From Vibrio sinaloensis DSM 21326 (lineage in GTDB: Bacteria > Pseudomonadota > Gammaproteobacteria > Enterobacterales > Vibrionaceae), in the NCBI RefSeq assembly GCF_000189275.1, contig NZ_AEVT01000031.1, positions 19,546-83,545 of the forward strand: a stretch of DNA of 64,000 bases, written 5' to 3'. Positions 1-9,033 of the stretch are shown here, piece by piece. The position numbers were made by a program, and so were the translations under genes. The notes below the pieces were generated by a model. The model saw only the letters and a program-made list of their open reading frames with translations, searched no databases and was not told where the DNA came from. Numbering within the stretch: the first letter of the stretch is position 1; every line of letters starts with the position of its first letter.

Positions 1-681
1 AAACTCTATTGACTCGTTTATTCGCAAGATACTGTCTAAGCCATTCTTAATCTGCAAACTCTGGGACGTTAGCATCGGCAATTGAGCATTAATCAAATCT
101 TCGAAAACATAGCGTTGTGGCTTGATGTATCGACGGAGTTTGAGAAGGCGTAGGTGCGTCTGATTGATCTCTTTTATCGACATCGATTCATCTTGTTCAA
201 GCTCCCCTATCGACTCCTCGATGTTACTTAGAAAATCGGCAATTAATCGATTCACGCTGTTCATCAAAGAGGTCAAAACAGAATCGAGCGATCGTGGGCC
301 TGAACCATTTTCTAGATCACTTAACAATTGCGAAACGGCACGCGAAGGTACTTTTCTTGTAGTGATCAAAGTGTTGTTGAACCACAAAATTCTTAGACTC
401 AACATGTCATCAGGCTCTGAACCTTGGTTGAGGTTAATCCCCCTCAATATAACGAGGAAACAGTCTTCGGAATAGGTTTCAAAACGTGGGCGAGTATCAT
501 TGGCCAACAAGGAATCAATGATCGCACTCGGCACTTGGTTAACTGCCAACCACTCTCGTAAGCCAGCTTGTTCACGCTGACAGTGGTACCAGTTACCTTG
601 TTCGAAAGATTCAGCAAGGTTCGGTTTGGATACAGGTTTGGCCGTGGAAAAGCACCAACGCGAAATCAGAAAATCGCTCAT
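1..681 (-). CDS. zntB: CorA/ZntB-family divalent metal transporter, truncated by window edge
   Basis: An open frame runs on the minus strand from an ATG at 681 to base 1 without a stop. It gives about 227 N-terminal residues and the 3' end lies outside the window. The protein begins MSDFLISRWCF. It shows the acidic, helix-rich cytoplasmic funnel domain typical of CorA-like transporters, with an RPRFETYSEDCFLVILRG stretch near residue 60 and long charged helices (IEESIGELEQDE, then HLRLLKLRRYIKPQRY). The membrane segments with the GxN signature would be downstream and are not visible, so the assignment to ZntB rather than CorA rests on the overall look. The gene starts 26 bp after the EAL gene and may be co-transcribed with it. 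Confidence 0.72.
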   Translation of the reverse strand, partial: MSDFLISRWCFSTAKPVSKPNLAESFEQGNWYHCQREQAGLREWLAVNQVPSAIIDSLLANDTRPRFETYSEDCFLVILRGINLNQGSEPDDMLSLRILWFNNTLITTRKVPSRAVSQLLSDLENGSGPRSLDSVLTSLMNSVNRLIADFLSNIEESIGELEQDESMSIKEINQTHLRLLKLRRYIKPQRYVFEDLINAQLPMLTSQSLQIKNGLDSILRINESIEF

Positions 682-707
682 TGGGTAAGATCCCTAACAA
701 TAAGTGG

Positions 708-1484
708 TTAGATTAAGCCCATATGCTTTAAATTAGGCTCAGGTAAGGCTTCAAACTCGGGCTTGGCGATAAAATAACCTTGTTGCAACGAAATGCCAAT
801 TGAATTTAGAAAATCAAACTCAGCTTTGGTTTCCACCCCCTCCGCCAGAGGTATAACGTCAAGCTGACGAAACATCTCAACGCATTGCTTAACAATAACT
901 TGCCGACTTGGTGAATGATCAATGCCACGGATCAACGACATATCAATTTTGGCAATGGTTGGATGAAACTCCGCCAATAAGTTGAGTCCAGAGTATCCGG
1001 CTCCAAAATCATCGATAGCCGTCATAAAGCCCAGAGCGTTGTAATAGTCGATAATTCGCTTTACATGCTCTACATCATGCAGCTTTTCGACTTCCGTAAA
1101 CTCGAACAGGATTTTCTCTGTCGGGAACTGATATTTAGTGGCGATACGTAACGTGGCTGCCATGCAGCGTTCAGGCTCGTAAATCGCATTTGGCAAGAAG
1201 TTAATGCTTAGCACACTGTCCATTCCCAACGAAGAGGCCAACTTTATCGCTTTCGCGCGACACTCTTGGTCGAATGCGTATTTGTTGTCTTCGTTGACCT
1301 GAGATAACACATGCAAGGCGGGTTCATTGTGGTTGCCTCTCACTAATGCCTCATAGGCAAAAATTTCACCGCGCGCCACATCATAAATAGGCTGAAATGC
1401 CATAGAAAAGTCGTCAACCTTCCACTTTTTGCACTTGCACTGTTCACATTGATTCGCGTACTTTTCGCCCTCGTCATCAACCAA
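708..1484 (-). CDS. EAL-domain cyclic-di-GMP phosphodiesterase
   Basis: This is a stand-alone EAL domain predicted to hydrolyse c-di-GMP to pGpG in the cytoplasm. The catalytic signature looks complete: EALVRG, NFLPNA, FEFTEVE, IDDFGAGYSG, KIDMS, EGVET and QGYF occur in order. The N-terminus carries a small cysteine cluster (CEQCKCKKW) instead of a sensor domain and could bind metal. The frame can be extended to a GTG at 1502. However, a strong GGAGG (about 1491-1496) lies inside that extension, 7 nt before a TTG at 1484, so I prefer the TTG start. No GGDEF partner is fused. Confidence 0.88.
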   Translation of the reverse strand: MVDDEGEKYANQCEQCKCKKWKVDDFSMAFQPIYDVARGEIFAYEALVRGNHNEPALHVLSQVNEDNKYAFDQECRAKAIKLASSLGMDSVLSINFLPNAIYEPERCMAATLRIATKYQFPTEKILFEFTEVEKLHDVEHVKRIIDYYNALGFMTAIDDFGAGYSGLNLLAEFHPTIAKIDMSLIRGIDHSPSRQVIVKQCVEMFRQLDVIPLAEGVETKAEFDFLNSIGISLQQGYFIAKPEFEALPEPNLKHMGLI

Positions 1485-1600
1485 AATCAAACCTCCAAGC
1501 ACCAGAATGCTATCAATTGAATAGATAACAGAAGCTTAGCTTAGGATTGCTCGAAGCGCGAAAGGATGACAGGTAACCTAACAAGAGCGTCGCTAGAGAA

Positions 1601-1622
1601 GCTGGGTGAGGGCTCACCCAGC
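1601..1622 (-). terminator. Hairpin terminator of the sugar-catabolism operon
   Basis: A perfect 10-bp inverted repeat with a 2-nt spacer (GCTGGGTGAG/CTCACCCAGC) lies 20 bp beyond the ribBA stop codon. Its transcript tail is only moderately U-rich. It is best read as the end of the minus-strand operon. Confidence 0.6.
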
Positions 1623-1642
1623 GGGTAAATGATTGCAGGGGC

Positions 1643-2752
1643 TTAACTCTCTATGTATTCAACCACCTCTAAACCAAATCCGGACAAGGCATGATATTTC
1701 TTGTTCGCAGAGGATAGCAGATTCATTTTTGACACGCCAAGATCCGCAAGAATTTGCGAGCCGACACCTATCTGTCGAGTGGTGTGAACTTTCTTCCCAA
1801 GTACCGCCTTCTGCCCACTGTCTTCGGCTTGGTAGTGCTTCACACGGTTAACCACCGATTGTGAGCTTTCTGACTGGCCGAGAATGACCAGCACACCTCC
1901 ATCATTGGCAATCTTGTGCATCGCCTTATCCAATGGCCACGCTTGTGTTCGATCTCGCTGAGACAGCAATACGTCGTTAAACGTATCTTGCAGGTGCACA
2001 CGTACATTCGTCGGCTGCTGATTGATTTCTCCACGGCACAGGGCGTAGTGAATTTGGTTATCAATGGTGTCGAGATACGTCACCATTGAGAATTCGCCAA
2101 ATTCCGTTGGCAATTGACACTGTGCCACACGCTCTATCGTCGTCTCATTGCTATTGCGGTATTCAATCAGGTCAGCGATTGTGCCTAATTTGATACCGTG
2201 CTTTTCAGCAAAGACCTCCAGTTCTGGTCTGCGTGCCATGGTGCCATCTTCATTGAGTATTTCGACGATCACTGACGCTGGTTCCAACCCCGCCAAGCGC
2301 GCGAGATCACAGCCTGCCTCAGTGTGGCCTGCGCGAACCAGTACACCGCCTTCTTTAGCCGCGAGGGGGAAAATGTGTCCCGGTTGAACGAGATCCTGCG
2401 CTTGGGCATCAGCGGCCACTGCCGCCTGTATCGTCACTGCGCGATCTTCGGCAGAAATCCCAGTGGTGACCCCTTGTGCCGCTTCAATCGATACTGTAAA
2501 AGCCGTCGCCCAAGGCTCTGTCGGGTTGGAAACCATAGGAAAAAGGTTCAAGTGCTCACACCTTTGCTTCGTTAAGGTCAAACAAATCAACCCTCGCCCA
2601 TGAGTCGCCATAAAGTTGATGTCTTGTGCGCTGACATATTGCGCAGCCATCATGATGTCACCTTCATTTTCCCTATCTTCGTCGTCCATTAAAATCACCA
2701 TCTTTCCTTGACGATAATCTTCAATCACATCTTTTATATTGCTTATCGGCAT
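1643..2752 (-). CDS. ribB: RibBA-type 3,4-dihydroxy-2-butanone-4-phosphate synthase with degenerate GTP cyclohydrolase II domain
   Basis: Residues 1-205 form a full DHBP synthase domain (ribulose-5-P to 3,4-dihydroxy-2-butanone-4-P plus formate). The acidic loop [10 protein letters not shown], the HGRGLICL motif and RAGHTEA are all present. Residues 210-369 follow the GTP cyclohydrolase II fold, but the zinc-binding cysteine motif and catalytic region are replaced ([19 protein letters not shown]), so this half should not make the riboflavin pyrimidine precursor. The gene is last in a sugar-catabolism operon, 6 bp after the TIM-barrel gene, with no FMN riboswitch in front. It is probably a paralogue recruited for catabolism, although a spare riboflavin copy cannot be excluded. 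Confidence 0.85.
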   Translation of the reverse strand: MPISNIKDVIEDYRQGKMVILMDDEDRENEGDIMMAAQYVSAQDINFMATHGRGLICLTLTKQRCEHLNLFPMVSNPTEPWATAFTVSIEAAQGVTTGISAEDRAVTIQAAVAADAQAQDLVQPGHIFPLAAKEGGVLVRAGHTEAGCDLARLAGLEPASVIVEILNEDGTMARRPELEVFAEKHGIKLGTIADLIEYRNSNETTIERVAQCQLPTEFGEFSMVTYLDTIDNQIHYALCRGEINQQPTNVRVHLQDTFNDVLLSQRDRTQAWPLDKAMHKIANDGGVLVILGQSESSQSVVNRVKHYQAEDSGQKAVLGKKVHTTRQIGVGSQILADLGVSKMNLLSSANKKYHALSGFGLEVVEYIES

Positions 2753-2758
2753 ACGACA

Positions 2759-3610
2759 CTACCTATGAGTTGGTTGAGAAGCGGCTGTAATGTAATCGAC
2801 GCTTTGCGCCAATGCGTGGATGATGTTGTCCATGGTTTCCGGCGCTCTACCACGAATTGGGAAAGAGTCTTTGCGTCGATACATACGCAGTGGTTTTTCA
2901 ATGCTGAATGGAATTGTGCGAGCGGCTAATGCAGGAATGATCGTGTTGTAATCAATGATCCCCTGACCTAACGCCGGAAATGTGAAACGATCATCGTGCA
3001 CTTTGACATCTTTAACATGAAAATGACGGCAAAACGGCAGCGCTATTTTAGCCTCCTCTCCTGGGCTCAAATTGGGCACTAAAGAGACTGAATTACCCGG
3101 GTCAAAATTAAGCGCCAGAGCTTCACTTTCCACTTCGGAGAGAATTCGAACCCCATCGTGAGCGCTGGCAAACGCGTTAAAATTGTGGTCACCTCCGTTT
3201 TCGATACAAATGATGCGCCCTTTGTCTTGCGCGTAGTCAGTCAGCACCTTTAGGTTCTGCACGATTAAGTGACGGTCGGCAATAGGTCCCGTGCACGTAT
3301 TGAGGTAAACAGCCCCGAGTTGCTCGGCGAAGTCGATTCGCGCCATGAACTCTTCAATGGCATTCGGCGAGGCAAGATTCATGGTACAGCCTAACGCGTC
3401 GGTAGTTAGCCCCTCTTTTTCCATCAGATTATTGAGATAACCTGCATGAGTGGCCGAAAACATATCGCTATCCAACTGGCCGACATAGCCTTGATTGAAA
3501 GCGAACTCGACCTTATTGACGCCCAAACCTTTGATTGTTTTCAGTGACGTTTTCAAGTCGTGGCCATCGAAAATTGCAGTGTTAATGGCCAGTCTATCTA
3601 TGATAGTCAT
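2759..3610 (-). CDS. TIM-barrel sugar (phosphate) isomerase/epimerase or decarboxylase, AP-endonuclase-2 family
   Basis: The 283-residue protein has the xylose-isomerase-like barrel pattern with four candidate metal ligands on successive strands: ICIENGGD, LNFDPGN, HFHVKD and FSIEKP. The family includes hydroxypyruvate isomerase, tagatose epimerase and 3-oxo-isoapionate decarboxylase. Sequence alone does not separate these. The neighbours (DhaKL, TpiA-like, RpiB-like) are those that process L-erythrulose, which would be the product of an OiaC-type decarboxylase. That is an inference from context. The gene lies 53 bp after tpiA2 and 6 bp before ribBA. Confidence 0.8.
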   Translation of the reverse strand: MTIIDRLAINTAIFDGHDLKTSLKTIKGLGVNKVEFAFNQGYVGQLDSDMFSATHAGYLNNLMEKEGLTTDALGCTMNLASPNAIEEFMARIDFAEQLGAVYLNTCTGPIADRHLIVQNLKVLTDYAQDKGRIICIENGGDHNFNAFASAHDGVRILSEVESEALALNFDPGNSVSLVPNLSPGEEAKIALPFCRHFHVKDVKVHDDRFTFPALGQGIIDYNTIIPALAARTIPFSIEKPLRMYRRKDSFPIRGRAPETMDNIIHALAQSVDYITAASQPTHR

Positions 3611-3663
3611 CGGTAATTTCCTTTACTCTTTTTGGGGTGGTAATCATGGTGTTTAATCAATGA

Positions 3664-4440
3664 CTACTTTGAGCGCTGACGAAGGGCAATGCTGAGCAAC
3701 TCTGCGTACCCCTCCGCTTGCCAAGCACTTCTGCCCACAAACACACCGTCTATATTGGGTTGAGCCAATAAGCCTTCGGCGTTGTCAAGGTTAACGCTAC
3801 CGCCGCAGACAAGCGTCATGTCATTCGCGCAAGCTTGGCCATATTGCTGCTGCAAGGCTTGCCGTATGGCTAAATGAACCCACTCTGCCTCTTCGTTTGT
3901 CGCTGGTGTGCCTTGTTCGCCAATTGCCCAAACAGGTTCATAGGCAATGATCACCTGCGCTAACTGATGAGATTCAACGCCAAACAGGGCGATTTTAACT
4001 TGGCGGACAACCGACTCTATTGAGACCCCCCACTTCTTCTCTTGCGCGGTATCCCCCACGCAGACAAGCGGCGTTAAGCCATGTTTCAGGGCGGCTCGGA
4101 CTTTGAGGTTGACTGTCTCGTCGGTTTCGCCAAACATCGCGCGGCGCTCAGAGTGACCAATCTCAACAACCGAGGCGCCACACTCTTTCACCATTAGCGG
4201 TGACACCTCTCCAGTAAAGGCACCCTGATCTTGCCACCCCATGTTTTGCGCACCGATAAGAATGGGCAAATTCGAGAAGCTCTCCGCCACTTGAGAAATG
4301 TATGGGAATGGCGGGATCACAAAAGCTTGAATGGTATCTTCACTCTCTATCAAAGCAGGCGTTACAGCAGAGGCCCACGCTTGTGCTGCACGCTTGTCTT
4401 TGGTCATTTTCCAGCTTGTTCCAATCCAGATCTTCTTCAT
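3664..4440 (-). CDS. tpiA2: Triose-phosphate-isomerase-like tetrulose phosphate isomerase
   Basis: The 258-residue TIM-family protein keeps the catalytic Lys (TSWKMT), the His of IGHSERR and the Glu of YEPVWAIG, plus the phosphate loop CGGSV. The canonical N-terminal Asn of NWK is Ser here (TSWKM), as expected if the substrate is not a plain triose phosphate. Erythritol and threitol pathways use such paralogues to convert L-erythrulose-1-P to D-erythrulose-4-P. Its ATG overlaps the dhaL stop by 4 bp, so it is translationally coupled to the kinase that would supply its substrate. A second gene for glycolysis is expected elsewhere in the genome. Confidence 0.85.
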   Translation of the reverse strand: MKKIWIGTSWKMTKDKRAAQAWASAVTPALIESEDTIQAFVIPPFPYISQVAESFSNLPILIGAQNMGWQDQGAFTGEVSPLMVKECGASVVEIGHSERRAMFGETDETVNLKVRAALKHGLTPLVCVGDTAQEKKWGVSIESVVRQVKIALFGVESHQLAQVIIAYEPVWAIGEQGTPATNEEAEWVHLAIRQALQQQYGQACANDMTLVCGGSVNLDNAEGLLAQPNIDGVFVGRSAWQAEGYAELLSIALRQRSK

Positions 4441-5069
4441 GCTGCAACCTGCTCCGTCGCAAATTCACACATAAACTGAAGAATAAAAGCCATTGACATC
4501 GCCCCTGGATCCGGGTGACCAAGTGAACGTTCACCCAGCGTTTTAGCTTTGCCTGTTGTGGCGATCATCTGCTTGGTGGCTTCAACCCCGAGAGCCGCAG
4601 CGTCAGCGATACTCGGTAAATGTTCCGCCAAGTCACCTTCAAGAGTCTCACTCACTTCAACGGCAGCAACTAACGCATCAATCATGGTTTTATCCCCCGG
4701 CTTAGCACCACCGCGGTCATAAACGCCTTGTAACCCTCCGGCTAAAAATGCCGCTAAGGTTTGAGCATCTAACTCTTGAGCCCCTTTGATCGATTTAGCA
4801 CCAGAGCGGAACAAGGTGCCAAAAATCGCTCCAGACGCGCCCCCCATCGTCGCCATCATGGTAGAGCCGATTTTTAGCAGCAGTTTGCTCACGTCTTCGG
4901 GCTGATAGTCGCTCGCAAGTAATTCTGCGACCGCTTTAAATCCTCGCTCCATACCTATGCCGTGGTCACCATCGCCGATGGCTTGATCATACTTAGTGAG
5001 AACCGGTTCACTGGCGACCATTTTTTGAGCGACATGCGCCATCATGTCTTTTGTTGTTACTGCATCCAT
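4437..5069 (-). CDS. dhaL: Dihydroxyacetone kinase-type nucleotide-binding subunit DhaL
   Basis: The 210-residue DhaL-fold subunit holds Mg-ADP/ATP. Visible motifs are AIGDGDHG near the N-terminus (three Asp metal ligands), the GGASGAIFGTLF helix, KPGDKTMID and the C-terminal GHPDPGA. It lies 2 bp after dhaK, with which it should form the kinase. No DhaM phosphotransferase subunit is encoded nearby, so this pair may use ATP directly, as in the L-erythrulose kinases of tetritol pathways. Confidence 0.88.
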   Translation of the reverse strand: MDAVTTKDMMAHVAQKMVASEPVLTKYDQAIGDGDHGIGMERGFKAVAELLASDYQPEDVSKLLLKIGSTMMATMGGASGAIFGTLFRSGAKSIKGAQELDAQTLAAFLAGGLQGVYDRGGAKPGDKTMIDALVAAVEVSETLEGDLAEHLPSIADAAALGVEATKQMIATTGKAKTLGERSLGHPDPGAMSMAFILQFMCEFATEQVAA

Positions 5070-5071
5070 AG

Positions 5072-6073
5072 TTATTTCCTCAAAGCAAATGAATCACACG
5101 GTAAATCAAACAGGTTTTTAAGCTCCTCATCGAGTTTCATGAGCGTAATTGAATAACCCGACATCTCTTGTGACGTACAGTAACTGCCAACGAGAGTGTC
5201 ATGGACAGTGATGCCACGTTCAGCCAGCTTGGCATGAGCTTGACGCGTTGCGATGAGCAGCTCCATGTACGTTGACGCCCCTAGGTTATTCACCAGTAGG
5301 CACACTTCATCACCCGATTGATAAGGAAGGTCTTGGCATAGCTGATCAATTAAGCGCTCGACCACCTTATCTGCCGAGGTCATCAGCTCTCTTGAAACGC
5401 CGGGCTCTCCGTGCAGGCCCATGCCAATCTCAAGCTCATCGTCCGGGAGCTCAAAATTAAAGCTATTGGTTTGTGGTACCGAGCCTGCGGATAGCGCAAC
5501 GCCAATCGAGCGAGTGTAGTCGCGCGCACGCTCGGTTACCGCAACGATCTGATCAAAATCATTGTAAGCCTCTGAGGCAGCACCCGCGATTTTGAGAACA
5601 AACAAGTCTCCTGCTGTCCCGCGACGCTCTTGAATCTTATCTAATGGGGCGGAGGCAACATCGTCCCAAACACGTATCGTGTGGGTGCGAATGTCATCAT
5701 CATCGGCAAGCTCAGCGGCGATGTCGAAGTTCATGTTGTCGCCCGCGTAATTGCCATAAATGTAGATGACGCCTTTGCCATTATTGACCGCTTCGGTCGC
5801 TTGCAAAATAACGTTTGGTGCAGGTGCCGCAAAGATATCTCCCAGCGCAGCTGCATCCGCAAGACCTGGGCCAAGGTAGCCAGCAAACAAAGGCTCATGA
5901 CCTGCACCGCCACCCGTTAATATCGCGACTTTATCTGCTGGGAAATCGGTTCGAATCGCCGCAGTCACACCCGGAAGGGCTTCTAACTTACCATTCATCG
6001 CGACCATTAGGCCCTCAAACTGTTCTTGTGCGACGTTTAAAGGCTCGTTAATCAGTTTCTTAGGTTTTCTCAT
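5072..6073 (-). CDS. dhaK: Dihydroxyacetone/L-erythrulose kinase substrate-binding subunit DhaK
   Basis: The 333-residue DhaK subunit binds short ketoses covalently. The substrate-site sequence GGGAGHEPLF (near residue 55), the NYAGDNMNFD loop and GMGLHGEPGV, which carries the hemiaminal-forming His, are all present. The family member in E. coli works with DhaL and the PTS protein DhaM; here only DhaL follows. In this operon the likely substrate is L-erythrulose or dihydroxyacetone produced by the upstream dehydrogenase or decarboxylase. It is 4 bp from pdxA2. Confidence 0.88.
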   Translation of the reverse strand: MRKPKKLINEPLNVAQEQFEGLMVAMNGKLEALPGVTAAIRTDFPADKVAILTGGGAGHEPLFAGYLGPGLADAAALGDIFAAPAPNVILQATEAVNNGKGVIYIYGNYAGDNMNFDIAAELADDDDIRTHTIRVWDDVASAPLDKIQERRGTAGDLFVLKIAGAASEAYNDFDQIVAVTERARDYTRSIGVALSAGSVPQTNSFNFELPDDELEIGMGLHGEPGVSRELMTSADKVVERLIDQLCQDLPYQSGDEVCLLVNNLGASTYMELLIATRQAHAKLAERGITVHDTLVGSYCTSQEMSGYSITLMKLDEELKNLFDLPCDSFALRK

Positions 6074-6077
6074 CGGC

Positions 6078-7097
6078 TTACCCTTGCTGAGTGTGTTTGT
6101 TCTGGTAGCTGCTCGCCATACGTACGGTGAGCTTCAGCGCGTTTTCCATTGCCGGTGTCGAGGCGATGTTCTTGCCGTAAATGTCAAACGCTGAACCATG
6201 GTTGGCCGTGGCGATAGGGATCGGGATTCCCCCTTGCACCGTCACTCCACGGTCAAATCCCATCATTTTTAGCGCCGTTGCCCCTTGATCGTGATACATA
6301 GAAACAATCGAGTTCATCGCTTCTTTCTCTACCACCCACATGGTGGTATCGCCGGGGAACGGACCAAAAGCTTGAATGCCTTTCTGTTGGGCTTTCTCTA
6401 TGGCAGGAGTGATGATAGTAATCTCCTCATCTCCGAACAGGCCGCCTTCACCACCATGTGGGTTCAATGCTTGAACCGCTATCCGTGGTTGCTCAAAGCC
6501 CGCCGATTTCAGGGTTGAATCCATCAATTCAATGGTTTCCAGAACGGAATCAACGCTCAAGTTATCAACAACATGCTTAAAAGGAATGTGCGACGTGACA
6601 CGTCCAGCCCAAATGTCATCCACGACATTCACTTCACATCCAAAGCCATCAAACCCTGTCAGCTCGGCAAACCATGACAGTTCGTCTCGATGCTGCAAAC
6701 CAGCTTTGCTCATCGCTTGTTTATTCAAAGGAGCAAAACAGATGCCATGTGTTTTGTGTGCTAAGGTCAAATCCACCGCAATTTTTAGTGATTCCAGAAC
6801 GTAAGTCCCCCCTTGAGGGGTCGCTGAACCATACTGAATCGCGTCTGGGTGGGAGCTTTTAAACTTCAGGAGTACGGGTTTGCCTGCACTGAAATTAGCT
6901 TGCTCAAACTGTTCAACTACATCGTATTCAAAAGACGTTTGGGCGATATCCATCCCTTTACGCAGTTCATACTCATCGGCAATGATCAAAATGTTAGCCT
7001 GAAGGCGATTGGCTTCTTGCGCCAATACTTTAACTGCAACCTCAGGGCCAATGCCTGATGGGTCCCCGAGGACAAGTGCAATAGTTGGTTTAGTCAT
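6078..7097 (-). CDS. pdxA2: PdxA-family NAD-dependent oxidative decarboxylase (PdxA2-like)
   Basis: The protein has 339 residues and the PdxA fold: the N-terminal GDPSGIGPE loop and three metal-binding His in HRDE, NPHGGEGG and YHDQG. PdxA oxidises 4-phosphohydroxy-L-threonine. PdxA2 relatives oxidise 4-phospho-threonate or 4-phospho-erythronate, and others such as TphB act on non-phosphorylated diols. The DUF1537 acid-sugar kinase that normally accompanies PdxA2 is absent, so the substrate may be an unphosphorylated sugar acid delivered by the adjacent TRAP system. The gene follows dctM by 16 bp and is not likely to serve B6 synthesis. Confidence 0.85.
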   Translation of the reverse strand: MTKPTIALVLGDPSGIGPEVAVKVLAQEANRLQANILIIADEYELRKGMDIAQTSFEYDVVEQFEQANFSAGKPVLLKFKSSHPDAIQYGSATPQGGTYVLESLKIAVDLTLAHKTHGICFAPLNKQAMSKAGLQHRDELSWFAELTGFDGFGCEVNVVDDIWAGRVTSHIPFKHVVDNLSVDSVLETIELMDSTLKSAGFEQPRIAVQALNPHGGEGGLFGDEEITIITPAIEKAQQKGIQAFGPFPGDTTMWVVEKEAMNSIVSMYHDQGATALKMMGFDRGVTVQGGIPIPIATANHGSAFDIYGKNIASTPAMENALKLTVRMASSYQNKHTQQG

Positions 7098-7113
7098 TTC
7101 TCAGTTCCTTGAA

Positions 7114-8397
7114 TTATTTATAGATGTAGTCCACGAATCCAACGGACAACGCCGGGACATAAGTGGCCAGCAGCAGCACCGCAAACAGTACGCCGATGAA
7201 TAGCACGTTGACTTTGGTTACCTGCCAAATGTCGCGCTTAGCGATTGAGCAAGCAGTGATCAAAACGCTGGCAACAGGAGGGGTTTGTTGACCAATAGAG
7301 ATGTTGAGCGCCAACATGATACCGAAGTGGATTGGGTCAATGCCCAGCTCATGAATTAGCGGTAGTACAATCGGCACGGTAAGAATGATGGCCGCCGCGC
7401 CGTGCAAGAACACACCAACGATAAGCAACATGACATTAAGCATCATCAACACCACATATTTGTTCTCTGAGATACTTAAGATGCCAGCAGCCATCGCTTG
7501 AGGGACTTCTTGTTCCGTTAGGAATAACCCTAATACCGCCGACGTTGCGACCAGCAACATCACAACCGATGTTCCGGTTACGCCTTCCATCATCGCTTTA
7601 TAGAAGAGTTTTAGGTTCATCTCTCTATAGATGAAGACACTGATAAGCAGCGCCAAAAGTACGGCAATACCCGCCGCCTCAGTCGCGGTCATAAAGCCCG
7701 ATAGAATGCCGCCTAAAATCGCAAACGGGAGAGTTAATGCCCAGAACGCATCCTTAAACGCGACGCCCAGTTTACGTAAACTAAACGCCTCTTCGCGTGG
7801 TAAGTCATACTTCACAGCGTAGTAGTAACACACCGCAAACATACCTGCGGCGCCGAGCAACCCGGAGACGATACCCGCCACAAAAAGCTGCGAGATAGAA
7901 ACATCGGCCATCGCCCCATAGATGATCATCGGAAGAGATGGGGGGATGATCACGGCAAGCGAGGCGGATGAAGAGGTGACGGCAGCCGAGAAACTTCCCG
8001 AATAACCGCGTTTTTTCATCGCTGGGATTAAAATTGAGCCAAGAGCAGCCACATCGGCGACCGCAGACCCAGAGATCTCAGCAAAGATCATAGAGACACC
8101 CACGTTCACCATAGATAGGCCACCACGTACAAAACCAACAATCGCGTTAACAAAGTTGATCAAACGAAGCGAAATCCCACCTGTGTTCATTAAAGCGCCC
8201 GCAAATACGAACAGAGGAATCGACAGCAGGGTAAACTTTGAGCCACCTTCGAACATGGCCAATGCCGCGTTATAGATCGCATCAACACCGGATGTTGCCA
8301 CCATGCCCACCAATGCCACTGCACCAATTGCTACGCCAATAGGGACATTGATCATCACTAGTGCAATCAAACAAATTAAAACTAATATCGCACTCAT
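7114..8397 (-). CDS. dctM: TRAP transporter large permease subunit DctM
   Basis: The 427-residue, strongly hydrophobic protein has the DctM pattern: about 12 membrane helices, PLFVFAGALMNTGGIS near residue 60, the EISGSAVADVAALGSILIPAM region and a second repeat around ISIGQQTPPVASVL. It catalyses Na+-driven uptake of the ligand captured by DctP. Its ATG overlaps the dctQ stop (ATGA), which indicates coupled synthesis. Confidence 0.93.
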   Translation of the reverse strand: MSAILVLICLIALVMINVPIGVAIGAVALVGMVATSGVDAIYNAALAMFEGGSKFTLLSIPLFVFAGALMNTGGISLRLINFVNAIVGFVRGGLSMVNVGVSMIFAEISGSAVADVAALGSILIPAMKKRGYSGSFSAAVTSSSASLAVIIPPSLPMIIYGAMADVSISQLFVAGIVSGLLGAAGMFAVCYYYAVKYDLPREEAFSLRKLGVAFKDAFWALTLPFAILGGILSGFMTATEAAGIAVLLALLISVFIYREMNLKLFYKAMMEGVTGTSVVMLLVATSAVLGLFLTEQEVPQAMAAGILSISENKYVVLMMLNVMLLIVGVFLHGAAAIILTVPIVLPLIHELGIDPIHFGIMLALNISIGQQTPPVASVLITACSIAKRDIWQVTKVNVLFIGVLFAVLLLATYVPALSVGFVDYIYK

Positions 8398-8966
8398 TTC
8401 ACTGCCTCCATCGCGTCAGCCATATCCTTTTTCGCATCACGAATGGCTTCTTTAATTTCTTCGTCTTCTTGTGTTGACCCTGAGCACAACAGCGCCCATG
8501 CATGGGGTAGTGAGCACAATTGGGCAACGATAAACAAAACCGCACCGATAGGCAGCGCCGACTGCGCAAAGGACAAGGTGACAAACTCTAGGCTGGTGAG
8601 CGTCTCTTCACCAAAAATTTCGAGTAGGTAGTAACTGGCCCACGCAACAACCGCGAAAAAACCGATTACGATGATCTCGCTAAACAGAAAGGTGATCTTT
8701 CTGAGTGTTAATGACATGCTTGCAACCAAACCACCAAACCCCATGTGTGAACGTTTCAGCGCACACAAGGCAGAGCCATAAAACGTCAGCCACGCAAGTA
8801 AAATGGCGGATACTTCGTCGTACCAATACAAAGAAGCGCCACTAAAACGAGAAAAAACCGCAACAATAATGATGGCGCTAAGTGCGATAAGAATCGTCAT
8901 GGAGATAGCGATCAGCACTTTTTCTAGTATGTTTGAAATTGTGTTAATACCGGCTAGAAAAGACAT
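8394..8966 (-). CDS. dctQ: TRAP transporter small permease subunit DctQ
   Basis: This is a four-helix membrane protein of 190 residues with the DctQ-typical RFSGASLYWYDEVSAILLAWL stretch (about 20 residues) and a charged C-terminal tail. The frame opens at 8981, but a GAGG 8 nt upstream favours the ATG at 8966 (MSFLAGINT). It joins DctM to form the permease. Confidence 0.9.
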   Translation of the reverse strand: MSFLAGINTISNILEKVLIAISMTILIALSAIIIVAVFSRFSGASLYWYDEVSAILLAWLTFYGSALCALKRSHMGFGGLVASMSLTLRKITFLFSEIIVIGFFAVVAWASYYLLEIFGEETLTSLEFVTLSFAQSALPIGAVLFIVAQLCSLPHAWALLCSGSTQEDEEIKEAIRDAKKDMADAMEAVK

Positions 8967-9033
8967 CGTAAGCCCTCGCATAATTAAGCCAAAAAGGCCG
9001 CGCGTGATTCGCGCAGCCTGTTTTTAAGGGTGG

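Noticed and set aside
164..475. Plus-strand open frame of about 100 residues at the left edge
   Set aside because: It is antisense to a much better minus-strand CorA/ZntB-like frame that runs off the window edge.
2753..2900. FMN riboswitch in front of ribBA
   Set aside because: The 6-bp gap to the preceding gene leaves no room, and the upstream bases are coding sequence.
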